A DNA stretch of 64,000 nucleotides from Apostichopus japonicus (taxonomy: Eukaryota > Echinodermata > Holothuroidea > Aspidochirotida > Stichopodidae): contig NC_092565.1 of assembly GCF_037975245.1 (NCBI RefSeq), positions 24,303,999-24,367,998 of the forward strand. Direction: 5' to 3'. Shown here in pieces: positions 23,238 to 34,521 of the stretch (the first letter of the stretch is position 1; every line of letters starts with the position of its first letter). The position numbers and the translations under genes were made by a program. The notes under the pieces are model-generated. The model worked only from the letters and a program-made list of their open reading frames with translations, had not been told where the DNA came from and did not search any database.

Positions 23238-24284
23238 AGTTCAGGGTTTTCTTGCCAATGTCCAACATGACAGTTTTGTTTCCCTTTTTTCCTTCACTTT
23301 CGCAAGATATAGGTTATGATGAAAAATATAACATTCATGGGTTCCATTTGAATTCAGGGAACATTTTGTTTATCAAAAGTACAAGATTAGTCGTCTTATT
23401 GAATATGTTATGGCACATTATAAATAACAGGATACATTAACACCCTGAAATATATCCTCTCAACTTTCTTTAAAGTTTCACTATTTGTAATAAAAAAAAT
23501 ATAAAAAATGAAAAATTGTCAGTTTGTATGTGCTCGGTTCATATTCCGGCATTCCTGCGTAGGTACATAAGTATGATTCTTGAAACTATATCAAATTCTT
23601 ACGCTTCCTATAATATGCTTACTGCTTTAATTGATTGGAAGGGGGGGGGGGGATACTTTTACCGATGACTGAGACTCTTTTGTCTATATATAAAATACTT
23701 TTATTAGTTTATTTCATCTCGAAGTTGCAGACTGTAAATGTCTACTTTATTAAGAACTCCAATTCATGGAAATTATAACGAAATATGTAAAAGATATATT
23801 TCTTTTAATAATAACTCAACTATTCATTCAGTCTGAAAAATAACAGAAAACTACAAGGAGAAAGAATCCATTGAAATGCTTGGTATAAATTTATCGTGAA
23901 TTAAAAGAAAAACATTTTGAAGATGAGTGATAAATTTTCGCCAGGTGCTATTGGCACGAGAGAACTTTTCCCCTTCATAATCGTAAATAACGTTCTACGT
24001 GCATACCTCTATGACGGTAACTCATAGAAATGTATTGAACGGTATCATATCGCCGCTATGCGACGTTAAAACGTTTAATTTACACCAATGAGGATTTCGG
24101 TCATTTGATTTAAGACGAGTCAAGGTCAAAACAAAAATATATCTTTCAGTTTTTGATATCACTCAGTTGATTAAAAATAGCCCTAAACATGTTATACATC
24201 TATCTCATTACTTGTAATAAGTCATCAAAAATGACCATTCCTACATTCTATATACTTTTATATATCCTAACATGTTATTGGACG
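23238..24284. other. AT-rich stretch with a 12-G run
   Basis: A pure 12-G run lies at 23641-23652. No gene is seen. Confidence 0.5.
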
Positions 24285-24513
24285 TTGGCCACGGTAACTC
24301 TGCATCTACGAATGCGATTGGCTGATGATGACGATCGTGTAGTAATTGGCGCGTAAATAATTTGTATACAGGGATATAGTACTAGATCGTCGTAGTTACA
24401 GAGTTTTCGTCTGGTTCTAGAGTTGATTACATTCCTTGGAGAGGAAACCAAGCGCGAAATAGTTGTGAAGATTTCAAAACCATAACCAACCTGTGCATAA
24501 CATAATTGTAAGT
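24285..24513 (+). promoter_or_regulatory. Promoter-like island with possible first exon
   Basis: Two inverted CCAAT boxes (ATTGG at 24317-24321 and 24345-24349) sit 28 bp apart. The second overlaps TTGGCGCG (24346-24353), close to an E2F site. The local GC content is higher than that of its surroundings. About 155 bp downstream a strong donor-like GTAAGTATT starts at 24508. This could be a non-coding first exon of a gene whose body lies elsewhere. No open frame runs through it and no start site can be assigned, so it is a candidate only. Confidence 0.3.
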
Positions 24514-24681
24514 ATTCTCTCGTTCACTACATAATGGCTATGTTCAGTCGAGATAAGAAACATGCGTGTGAAGTTTTAATTTTATAATTAGAGTTGGCCT
24601 ATGTAATATCATATAATGCGTACACACTTACATAGAGGCTACACGCCAAACGTGTTGAAATATATTTAGAATGTTCCCATC

Positions 24682-24683
<2 letters not shown>

Positions 24684-24764
<81 letters not shown>

Positions 24765-24774
24765 TATATATATA
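24684..24774. repeat. Long (AT)n microsatellite
   Basis: About 45 AT units with two AAT interruptions. Confidence 0.95.
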
Positions 24775-25141
24775 CTTTTCTCCTAATGGAAATACTGAAG
24801 ATCTGACAGTTTAACTAAAACAAATCAATTGTCAGTTAAAGGATTTAAAAGATGTGAAAAGATGCACTTTAGGAAAGATTTCAATGTCGATAATGTTTTA
24901 GTGCAACATGACTATAGGAGAAATTTAGTGACAATGATGTTTCTTTAGAACTATCCGATGCTTAAGATATTCATCTTTAAAATAGGCCTATATGATGCTC
25001 CAAAACAAGTTTGATCTGATTACCTACATTTGTATCGGATTTTAACAATCAGGAACATCTAAACAAAATGATTAAAATCGACAGAAATTTGTGCGTTGCT
25101 TGGAATTGGTATAACTTTGTACCATCGTAAGCAATATGATA
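24775..25141. other. AT-rich stretch, no gene seen
   Basis: Nothing beyond background. Confidence 0.5.
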
Positions 25142-25415
25142 TTTATAGGATAATGAGTACAACGCGCAGCATGAATACCGTAACGAGTACAAGTATAGCA
25201 TTCAACCCTTTGGTATGAATACAACAGTGCAAAAACTGTCATGTTGACTCGAACGTGTCTGAGCCAATATGTCCCTCCGTAGAAATAATACTGTGTCATT
25301 GACTCAACTCGAGTTAGGAATACCTATTATTGTCGGTGACTCGAGTAGACTCAACATGCAAATGAAGCGACTCGTTATAACTCGGAAATACGACTAGTAT
25401 ACGAGTTCCGAGTAC
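25142..25415. repeat. GAGTAC/ACTCG-rich cryptic repeat
   Basis: GAGTAC, ACTCGAG and CGAGT words recur at irregular spacing. Similar word use appears at 9742-9945 and 45500-45655, which suggests a dispersed cryptic repeat family. Confidence 0.5.
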
Positions 25416-25606
25416 AAAGTCCTATTCACATGTAAGTATATGCTGCTGCACTAATGTTTATATACTAGAACAACAGTGTTATAATAGGAAAGTAAAGGTT
25501 TCAAAGATAATCTGTTATGATGACATCACATATCATATACTGTAATCCACTTCTTGGGCATAAAGAAAGGTTTATTCACTGACAAATATAGCTAACATTC
25601 AAATAC

Positions 25607-27374
25607 ACACCCATATCTATACTGATATTTAAAGTGTCCTGAATGGGAGGTTTCGATTAACTGTGTAGAAAGCACATTTTACTCTCCATATGAGCGTCAC
25701 CTTGTTATACACACCCATATCTATACTGATAGTTAAAGTGTCCTGAATGGGAGGTTTCGATTAACTGTGTAGAAAGCACATTTTACTCTCCATATGAGCG
25801 TCACCTTGTTATACACACCCATATCTATACTGATATGATAAGGGTCCTGAATGGGAGGTTTCGATTAACTGTGTAGAAAGCACATTTTACTCTCCATATG
25901 AGCGTCACCTTGTTATACACACCCATATTTATACTGATAGTTAAAGTGTCCTGAATGGGAGGTTTCGATTAACTGTGTAGAAAGCACATTTTACTCTCCA
26001 TATGAGCGTCACCTTGTTATACACACCCATATCTATACTGATAGTTAAAGTGTCCTGAATGGGAGGTTTCGATTAACTGTGTAGAAAGCACATTTTACTC
26101 TCCATATGAGCGTCACCTTGTTATACACACCCATATCTATACTGATATTTAAAGTGTCCTGAATGGGAGGTTTCGATTAACTGTGTAGAAAGCACATTTT
26201 ACTCTCCATATGAGCGTCACCTTGTTATACACACCCATATCTATACTGATAGTTAAAGTGTCCTGTATGGGAGGTTTCGATTAACTGTGTTGAATGCACA
26301 TTTTACTCTCCATATGAGCGTCACCTTGTTATACACACCCATATCTATACTGATAGTTAAAGTGTCCTGTATGGGAGGTTTCGATTAACTGTGTAGAAAG
26401 CACATTTTACTCTCCATATGAGCGTCACCTTGTTATACACACCCATATCTATACTGATAGTTAAAGTGTCCTGAATGGGAGGTTTCGATTAACTGTGTAG
26501 AAAGCACATTTTACTCTCCATATGAGCGTCACCTTGTTATACACACCCATATCTATACTGATATTTAAAGTGTCCTGAATGGGAGGTTTCGATTAACTGT
26601 GTAGAAAGCACATTTTACTCTCCATATGAGCGTCACCTTGTTATACACACCCATATCTATACTGATAGTTAAAGTGTCCTGAATGGGAGGTTTCGATTAA
26701 CTGTGTAGAAAGCACATTTTACTCTCCATATGAGCGTCACCTTGTTATACACACCCATATCTATACTGATAGTTAAAGTGTCCTGAATGGGAGGTTTCGA
26801 TTAACTGTGTAGAAAGCACATTTTACTCTCCATATGAGCGTCACCTTGTTATACACACCCATATCTATACTGATAGTTAAAGTGTCCTGAATGGGAGGTT
26901 TCGATTAACTGTGTAGAAAGCACATTTTACTCTCCATATGAGCGTCACCTTGTTATACACACCCATATCTATACTGATATTTAAAGTGTCCTGTATGGGA
27001 GGTTTCGATTAACTGTGTAGAAAGCACATTTTACTCTCCATATGAGCGTCACCTTGTTATACACACCCATATCTATACTGATATTTAAAGTGTCCTGAAT
27101 GGGAGGTTTCGATTAACTGTGTTGAATGCACATTTTACTCTCCATATGAGCGTCACCTTGTTATACACACCCATATCTATACTGATATTTAAAGTGTCCT
27201 GAATGGGAGGTTTCGATTAACTGTGTTGAATGCACATTTTACTCTCCATATGAGCGTCACCTTGTTATACACACCCATATTTATACTGATATGATAAGGG
27301 TCCTGAATGGGAGGTTTCGATTAACTGTGTAGAAAGCACATTTTACTCTCCATATGAGCGTCACCGTGTTTGCC
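25607..27374. repeat. 104-bp tandem array, 17 units
   Basis: Seventeen units of exactly 104 bp start at 25607, 25711, 25815 and so on to 27271, with no length change. The units are almost identical. Variation is confined to a few sites: TATCTAT or TATTTAT at unit base ~10; GATAGTTAAAGTG, GATATTTAAAGTG or GATATGATAAGGG at ~20-32; CTGAATGGG or CTGTATGGG; and GTAGAAAGC or GTTGAATGC. The array starts and ends sharply. It contains no open frame of note, and its plus strand has stops in every frame. Confidence 0.97.
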
Positions 27375-28107
27375 ACCGGAAAATTCCTTTAATTAATATA
27401 TTTTGCGTTTATTAAACATTTGTTTGTACCAAATCTACCGAAATAAGATTGTAATTGGTTGAACTAAAACACTTTCCTATTGTATTCAAGAAGGGAAGGT
27501 TAATGAGCGAGATACAATTTGGTTCTCAATATTCGCCTCCCGGATCCTATTCCTAAGAGGTATTCACATGTCAACTGCAGACTGGAAAATTTCGAAAGTT
27601 TAAAATTTTAGTTCTTGATATAATTGCAAAGAAAAATCGACTACGGAATATAGTTAAACGAACTTCTAACTACATTTCATATTATTCACTTTACCATCAA
27701 ATATTATTACAAGTATTATCAAAAGAAATCCAAAAGATACTTTATTATTCACATGGAGACTATTTTTACTATTTCTTATGTTGTTAATACAATTTTTTGC
27801 AACATATACATATAGGAACGATCTTGGATTTAAGTACAAAGTATAAAGGATCGTCCATATTGAAACATTGCACCACAGCTTCGCACATTTACTCATTAAA
27901 TTAGGCAATCTTGTATGCAGTAGTTGAGGCAATACTATACTGTCAAGATAAAGCTATGAATAAGATGATAATTCGTCTTAGAGTGTGGCGTGTTAAGCCA
28001 CTAGCACTACGGGTCAAAGAGCGACTGGTGGGATACCCAAATAGCAGAGAGTTCTCTAATTAAACCAAAACAATGACAAGATACCAAATCAAAACTATCA
28101 GTATAGG
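27375..28107. other. AT-rich stretch, no gene seen
   Basis: An 88-codon minus-strand frame at 27666-27932 has no recognizable domain. Confidence 0.45.
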
Positions 28108-28125
28108 CTATATATATATATATAT
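28108..28125. repeat. Short (TA)n microsatellite
   Basis: About nine TA units. Confidence 0.9.
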
Positions 28126-28512
28126 GCAGCGGGCCTGTTGTGTGGGTGGGGCGGAGTGAAAAGGGGGTGGGTGCATGCGTATATAAGAGATAACATAGGT
28201 AAGGGTAGGAGGACTAAGGAGCCGAGCATTTTCCAGCTCCTATATATTAGTCCCACTACAGATGTCTGACGCGATTTCAGAAGGTGTTTCATGCATACAC
28301 CAATCGCAATTTTGAAAACACTTGACTTTATATTATCAGTATATGAATAATTGGAGAATCGAAAAATGTCATTATCAGCCAAGCCCGACAATGTTTGCTT
28401 TGTAACATTATATATCTGCTTTTGTAAATCTCCTTAATGCTATGTTTATCATGGTCTAAATCCGGATTTAATCGAAGGTGTATAATACAAGATATAGCGA
28501 GATATAGCGAGT

Positions 28513-28514
<2 letters not shown>
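28126..28514. other. No gene seen
   Basis: A G-rich patch lies at 28141-28170, and the rest is background. Confidence 0.5.

Positions 28515-28559
<45 letters not shown>
28515..28559. repeat. (TA)n then (CA)n microsatellite
   Basis: About 18 TA units followed by CACACAC. Confidence 0.95.
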
Positions 28560-28685
28560 TTATTTACTTACGTTATTTACGTTTCAATAATCAAAAAAAA
28601 AATCTATTCGTGATAAGTTTGCAGGATTCCCCGTTTCCGAGCATTTCAATCTTCATAGACATTCTCTCAAAACCTAAAATGTATT

Positions 28686-28916
28686 TTAATTGCCTAAACC
28701 TTCAAATCCGTAACTGATTGTAAACGAAAAGAAATCGATTGGATCTTTCGTATTCAGTCTCACATCACCGGCCTCAACATAGACTTGGGACCCCAAAACA
28801 TCTACCAGTTCCACAAACATTGAAATCCGTTCTTTCTTTGGTTGCTTACCGTTCCTTTTGGAAACTTCACACACGTCTGGTCGGCAACTAAGAAAGCTTC
28901 TTTGGGGTACTTTCAA
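28686..28916 (-). CDS. Unidentified reading frame, possible exon
   Basis: A minus-strand frame of about 76 codons ending in TAA. Its composition is more protein-like than its neighbours: it has a Cys/Arg/Lys-rich first half (CRPDVCEVSKRNGKQPKKER) and a beta-like second half with alternating hydrophobic residues (ISMFVELVDVLGSQVYVEAG). The frame is closed by TGA immediately upstream at 28917-28919. The CTTTCTTAG that reads into CTTAGTTGC near 28885-28895 could act as a splice acceptor, which would make this a terminal exon. No ATG starts the frame until inside it, and GTAAGC within it could be a donor instead. I do not recognize the family, and it may be chance. Confidence 0.25.
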   Translation of the reverse strand: MKVPQRSFLSCRPDVCEVSKRNGKQPKKERISMFVELVDVLGSQVYVEAGDVRLNTKDPIDFFSFTISYGFEGLGN

Positions 28917-29354
28917 TCACCTCCCGTAAAATGAATTTAAGCTTCAGTAAAATTGTATCCAAGTCTACTTGACTTACACCTGCGATTCGTTCACATAATA
29001 ATTGAAGAAGAGACCTTTCTAAACATATTTCTTACAACTAGCACATATTTTGATTGTTACAGCGTTATATGCACTGAATCATTGGAGATCTGTAAAACAG
29101 GATAGATCACGAACATTAGGCCGTATATACGGCTCTATTAGGACCGATACCGGTATGACAAGACCCTCTGCTCGAACGCTAAAGATCCCCATTCGTATCT
29201 TAAACACATGCCGTATATAGAATCCTAAATCTGAAGAGTGAGATTTCACTCTTAGAGAGTGACAACAAGGACCACTCATTAGAGGGGTGATTTCCAGTTA
29301 GATTTAATTCTATATAGCAAATTTAGCTCTTACAGAGTGAACCTTCTTATTTTT
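28917..29354. other. No gene seen
   Basis: A 66-codon minus-strand frame at 29079-29279 has no recognizable features. Confidence 0.45.
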
Positions 29355-29995
29355 AGCTCATACCAGCATGCTGGTGTGAGCTATTGTTACAGTGCGGCGT
29401 CTATCACTCTATCACTCTATCCGTCAACAATTGGTAAAACCGCTCCCACTCGCACAGTGTTTGATGGAATTTCATGAAACTTGGACACAAGGACCATTGG
29501 GTATAGGGCCATCAGAGATGGTCCAAAATTTGGGGTCAAAGGTCACCTGTGGGCCGTAATGGGCCATTTTGTGGAAATACGCAAAATGCTTCTTCTCCTA
29601 CAGATTCCATGGTACAATGTTGAGGGTTTGTCACGATAGTACTATGGTAGTTTTACCTTCAGGGTGTTCATGAATTTGAGATCAAAGATCAACTAGGGGT
29701 CTTTTGTGGCCCGGGCCGCGGCCCTATATTTTCAAATTGCTCCTGTTCGTACAGTGTATGGCCAATTATAATGAAACTTGGTCACAATGTTCCTCGGGAT
29801 GAGAGTTACGAGGGGTGTTCGGAAAATTGAGGTCAAATGTCATTTAGGGGGTCATCGGGGGTCATTCTTTGTAATATTTTCAAATATCTCAATCTCCTCA
29901 AGATTTTGATGGATCATATTCAAAGTTGAACTGATGATTGTTGGATTGTGTATGAATAAGGTGATGCCTAAAAATTTTTGGTCAAAAGTTAATTA
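29355..29995 (+). repeat. Dispersed repeat with palindromic GAGCTATTG head and GGTCA units
   Basis: The head at 29355-29382 is a near-perfect palindrome (AGCTCATACCAGCA against TGCTGGTGTGAGCT) and is followed by CTATTGTTAC. The body has about three loosely related blocks, each with a CTCC-containing start, a CAGTGT or similar word, ATGAAACTTGG(A/T)CACAA, and a GGTCA-rich segment. A second head (AGCTCGAAAAGGTATGAGCT, then ATTGCACC) lies at 30475-30502. Repeats of this style are common in marine invertebrate genomes. The family is named from pattern only. Confidence 0.6.
29533..29545 (+). promoter_or_regulatory. DR1-type nuclear receptor half-site pair
   Basis: GGGTCA, one A, AGGTCA: a direct repeat spaced by one. 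It sits inside the dispersed repeat, so function is only possible. Confidence 0.35.
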
Positions 29996-30002
29996 ATTAC
30001 AA

Positions 30003-30223
30003 TTAATCCCCATTGTTTAAAAAAATCTGAGCCTTCACTTTTTGCCAAAGCTCCTTTAATTTGTCTCCCAGTCTCTGCAGTGTTTGTTTACATTTGTGGT
30101 TAAGCTCTGCAGAGGCTGTTAGTGGAATTAAAGCAGGACTGGGAGTTGTTATTAACTGTTGAACTGTAAGCATGAGAGCCCTATAGTCAATCAGCACTTG
30201 CCGATTCTTAGAAGTCTTTGAGC
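30003..30223 (-). CDS. Candidate terminal coding exon, unidentified
   Basis: The minus strand is open from about 30340 to a TAA at 30003-30005. The most protein-like part follows a possible acceptor, TACATACCTCAG, with the exon beginning at 30223. It reads about 73 residues, ending in a strongly helical, amphipathic segment (LNHKCKQTLQRLGDKLKELW). Another good acceptor, a pyrimidine tract ending CTTAGCAG, lies upstream near 30282-30310. Two 16-bp direct repeats (30241-30256 and 30269-30284), spaced 28 bp apart and so out of frame, argue that coding starts after them. No ATG begins the frame and no AATAAA follows closely. I do not recognize the protein. It could be the last exon of a minus-strand gene, or a fragment of a transposon. 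Confidence 0.35.
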
Positions 30224-30388
30224 CTGAGGTATGTAGGCAGCTTGTGAAGTTATGTCTTGTAGGGAGTGCTTGTGAAGTTATGTCTGCTAAGGTAGAGGGG
30301 AGAAAGTTTAATAGGGTAGGTCAGTGCATGGTATTGTTTGAGAGAGTGGGTAAAATAGGATTTAAAGGGGGAAAATATGAATTATAGC

Positions 30389-30515
30389 CAGTGGTGTGGC
30401 CAGGATTCTGCTAACGGAGGGGGGGGGGAATCCCTCATGGGCCCAAAATTGGTTTTGTGGGCCCTACATTTTTCAGCTCGAAAAGGTATGAGCTATTGCA
30501 CCATTGGTGCTATAG
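30389..30515. mobile_element. Fragments: hAT-like end and second GAGCTATTG head
   Basis: CAGTGGTGTGGCCAGG at 30389 resembles the hAT-type termini at 10339 and 12052 and is followed by a 10-G run (30419-30428). The head of the dispersed repeat seen at 29355 recurs at 30475-30502. Neither has a recognizable opposite end. Confidence 0.35.
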
Positions 30516-31120
30516 TTTTCAATCTAAATTGACCTGAAATTACTCGGTAATAACAGTGACTTTCATTCCAGTACATTCAAATGATTGGATGATGCTGGTT
30601 AGGGAAGGAGTGGGGGGGGGGGGGGGGTTGTTGCTACGGTTCCGTTTATGTGGGATCTGTTTAAGAATTTTCGGCCGTGATGGTTTAGTTCGCTGGCAAG
30701 TCACATCTAAAATACGACATATGTCACTTCATGAATGCAGGCCCGTATTGAATTCAAGAGCCATTCATCGCAGTTTGCTTGCCTGCTAACCATCCCCCCC
30801 CCCTCCCTCTCCCCATCCCCTCTTACCAGAGAGTTTAATCAATATATGCTACTTCTCACTCAATTTATGCTGAACATGTGTTTTAAAATGTGGTTTGCCG
30901 TATTTTGTTTCTTTGCAGTGCGTCTGAATTTTTTGTTATTCAAACGATCGGTGTGATCATAACGAAGGGGGGGGGGGCGGAGGATTGGGGGGTTGCGACG
31001 GGTGAAAAAAAGTGGGTATGAAGACAATAGTATCACTAGTAGATAAAGGTATGGTTAGGCACCGCGGTCCTTACAAAAATTTAGGGTGACCTAACCCTAT
31101 CCCTCCCCCCCCCCCCCCTC
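30516..31120. repeat. Cluster of G and C homopolymer runs
   Basis: Within 600 bp lie 16 G (30612-30627), 10 C (30794-30803), 11 G (30967-30977) and 14 C (31105-31118). Reading frames here are distorted by these runs and are not called. Confidence 0.85.
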
Positions 31121-33495
31121 CACGAACCCTACAACATCATCAGTCTACTGCAAACGTGTGAATCTCGATAAGACCGACTAAATCCTCTGCTATTGTTTAT
31201 TAATTTGTAATACCTATTCATCTTAATTTAGATTAGCCTTGCTTCTACTCCCTGAGCTGTGATGTGTTTATTTCACTTTATGAAACCGTTACGTTGGGGG
31301 ACAGATTAATAAACATATTTCATCAATTTGTTTTTTCAAGCCTCGATGATTTCTTCCTCCTCGTCTTTCGTTTTTTTTCTGTCCTTCTTTCTTAAATGTT
31401 ACAGAGTTATATTGGGTGTCGATCATACGTGGTTTAGACTAAATAAATACATTTCATTTGTTATTACATATGATGGTAAGGGTTTTACCCTTGGGCGTGT
31501 GTTGCTCATTTATCGAGCAGGGAGGATTAATTTTCGTAAACGTCTGTCGAATTGTCCCCGTGGGATTTCTTCTACTTCTATTTTAGTACGTTTTGAAGAA
31601 GAGGAGGAAGAAGACGAAGAAACCGGTGACGTCCGTATAAGTAAACGTCCCATCCGTGTGTGTATAGCGGTCTAAGCGAATGACTGTTATGCAAATAGTA
31701 CCGCCTATTAGATATGAGAGCCAATGCACTGTTTGTCCCGCACAGCTCTTTCAATTAACGTCGTTGTAGGTAATTTGAAAGCTTCGGGCAATATTTCCAA
31801 TCCCAAGGAATTTAATTAAATCATATACTACCGGTTATTCTCTGTCGCAAAATACTTTGAAATGAAACTATGTAAAATGTTCATCTACGTGCGTGATGAC
31901 TATATTTGTATTAACGTCTTCTGCGATATGTCTGTGTGTCTTAATATCTAGCACAGAGGTATCTATCGTCACTTATTCTTCCACGTCAACTCACTATCTC
32001 GAAGGCATAGAAACATTTCAATCTTGAAAAATAAAAACTTGTGATCAAGTTGACTGAATTCAGAATATTTTTCTTGTACATCTGTAACCAAAGGCAATTT
32101 TACATTTCCGATTGCTTGCTTATTAATTTTGTTTGCTATACAAACCATATTGATATGTTCTTACGTTCATACTTTGCCCAGTTATTAGGCAATCTTGTCT
32201 AATAAAAGATAAATATAATATTGATATAGTGAACAGGTTAAGCGCCATAAATACTTTGAATTACCTTCATAAGACGATCAAAGTGACCAATCAGAGGAAG
32301 TACTTTGCTATGATTATGAATACGTGTGACTGTGTGAGATAAACACTGTTATTCTCTTTAATGCGGTAAAGTTTATTGTCCGTAAATGTTTCTCTCAAAA
32401 TAAATTAGCCAATATAAAATATATTTCCGCATATAGCTAGATTATATGATATGTTAATCAACTTGTAACAGCTCCAAGAAAGGCAAACTCTGAGAGCCAT
32501 ATCAAAGATGTAAATCAAACAGAGGTTATTCGTCCACAATGTATCATTAGTAATATTATTACTCAAATGACATTTTTGTATCTGCATTAGTTTTTGGGTA
32601 TATAATGTCCGCTCGTATATATTTACCACATAGCGACATTATGCGCTGACGTGAATAAAACTAGTTTGTTTGCATTTTGTGTTATAATACCTGTGTCAAA
32701 CATGAAACCGCTGTCTACCTATAACTTTAGACTATACTTTCGTTCAAGATCTGCGTGTGCGTGTGTGTGTGACTGTGATGTTAAGCTGACCTCAGTCGCA
32801 ATAATGATATCTAGCTATTTGGCCCTTATCGCGTCCCATGGGATATCAGTCAAATCCAGTAGAAGGTAGTGTGTTGGATTTCAGGCTGATGAATACAGTG
32901 AAGGTTGTAAAAATGTAATTCCCGAAGGAAACAATGCTTGACTGCACTGAGTTATCGAGGTAACGTTATAGAGTTACTTTAAAAATCTCAAGCAATATAC
33001 CTCGTGGCATATTATGTTATTAATAACGGTTGTGCACACTGACGTGGACAGACTGACTCATTCGAGTAATGCATTTTACCAATCCGGTTGTATGCTTAGC
33101 AGTTGGTTGCGGTGTATTAGCCTACTAATATGATACAACCTCAGGACTCTTCCCCCAATCATATTCACTACTTTTGCAATAATTAAGGACAGCTAGTGCA
33201 TTGTCCCGTTCGGAATTAACAGATCATTTCTTGGATCTTTCATGAAGGAACAACCATCTGGTTATTGGCCGAATCATTTTGGTGGAAATAAATACTTTCA
33301 CCTCGAGCATACTGTTAGGGCTAAAGGTTCCCATGGAACAAACATGAAACCACTGTTTACATCTATAACGTTAAGCAATTTATATACAAACACTCTCCTA
33401 ACAGACGAAGTCGACTGGTTTTCTCGAAACTCCGTGACATCAGTTGTGACACTAGTATGTTTGTATATCATAGGCAAACAGCCAGGCGAAAAGAG
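31121..33495. other. AT-rich stretch, no supported gene
   Basis: A 115-codon plus-strand frame at 31328-31675 starts without ATG. Its Ser/Phe-rich start and Glu-rich end arise from imperfectly complementary CTTCCTCCTC and GAGGAGGAAG tracts. A CCAAT box lies in GACCAATCAGAGG near 32285. No gene structure emerges. Confidence 0.45.
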
Positions 33496-33498
33496 ACG

Positions 33499-33625
<127 letters not shown>

Positions 33626-34026
33626 ATCAATATCAAAATCCTGCAATAAGTGTGTCCCCATAGCTTTACAGCTTTACATTAGAATGGTATTGGGAGAGAT
33701 ATGGGTTAATAGGGGCTACAATGGTAAGTTGCAAGATATTTTCTATCCTTACTGAACAGTTTCCTATACGTAAAGGTCATTAGTATGATATTCACATTTG
33801 CAAGCGAGAGATATAAAATACACACAGACACATACACACACACACCGCACTAAGAATCCAGATTATATATTTTATACACCTGTTCGGATGTCTGCTCCTT
33901 TCACCTGATCACCTGTTTATAGTTAATAAATATTCCAGATGATACCAGCATTTGTTTTGATCAACGTTCTGCACCGTGGTGTAAGTACGTTTGCACTGCT
34001 TTAATGACATTGACAGTGATGTGACT
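33626..34026. other. Flank of the TATA/repeat unit, with (CA)n
   Basis: A CA-rich microsatellite occupies 33820-33847. If the unit that follows is an LTR, its left end should lie in this stretch, but I could not find a convincing TG terminus with target duplication. Confidence 0.45.
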
Positions 34027-34034
34027 TATATAAG
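34027..34034 (+). promoter_or_regulatory. TATA box upstream of the 90-bp repeats
   Basis: TATATAAG, a good TATA match. Initiation would be expected near 34057, where the first 90-bp repeat begins. Confidence 0.5.
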
Positions 34035-34058
34035 AGGACAAGTGTTTGTCATTGAACA

Positions 34059-34418
34059 GTTTCTTGTTCAAGTGTTAATCCGGTCGTGGTACTGCCGGAC
34101 TGGACGCGACCCTCGTTCTACTCGAAGGTTACTATATATACAATCGTAGTTTCTTGTTCAAGTGTTAATCCGGTCGTGGTACTGCCGGACTGGACGCGAC
34201 CCTCGTTCTACTCGAAGGTTACTATATATACAATCGTAGTTTCTTGTTCAAGTGTTAATCCGGTCGTGGTACTGCCGGACTGGACCCGACCCTCGTTCTA
34301 CTCGAAGGTTACTCTATATACAATCGTAGTTTCTTGTTCAAGTGTTAATCCGGTCGTGGTACTGCCGGACTGGACGCGACCCTGGTTCTACTCGAAGGTA
34401 TCTATATACACGATCGTG
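34059..34418 (+). repeat. 90-bp tandem repeat, four units, open in one frame
   Basis: Four units start at 34061, 34151, 34241 and 34331 and carry the core CTTGTTCAAGTGTTAATCCG followed by GTACTGCCGGACTGGAC. Ninety is a multiple of three, so one plus-strand frame stays open from 34056 to a TAA at 34458-34460 and reads a 30-residue repeat containing VVLPDWTRPSFYSK. The frame is closed by TGA at 34053-34055 and has no ATG anywhere, so it is not a conventional gene. Several base changes between units, mostly in the last one, fall at third positions. Confidence 0.85.
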
Positions 34419-34458
34419 GATAGTTTTGCAGTGTACGTCTGCCTAAGACTATACGACT

Positions 34459-34464
34459 AATAAA
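34459..34464 (+). terminator. Poly(A) signal AATAAA
   Basis: AATAAA overlaps the stop codon of the repeat frame, about 400 bp downstream of the TATA box, giving a compact promoter-to-polyadenylation unit. Confidence 0.45.
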
Positions 34465-34521
34465 ACAAACAAGGCCAATGTTTTCTCATTCACGTCGGCT
34501 TCCTAATCGGGTTATAACTAA

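Noticed and set aside
25607-27374. CRISPR array
   Set aside because: Units are contiguous 104-bp repeats without unique spacers, and the window is from an animal-like genome.
31328-31675. 115-codon plus-strand frame with Ser/Phe-rich start and Glu-rich end
   Set aside because: Starts without ATG, and its biased ends come from CT-rich and GA-rich tracts; no recognizable domain.
34086-34460. 124-codon plus-strand frame with a 30-residue repeat
   Set aside because: No ATG anywhere in the frame, which is closed by TGA just upstream; better explained by a 90-bp tandem repeat. Kept as a finding because of the TATA box and poly(A) signal.
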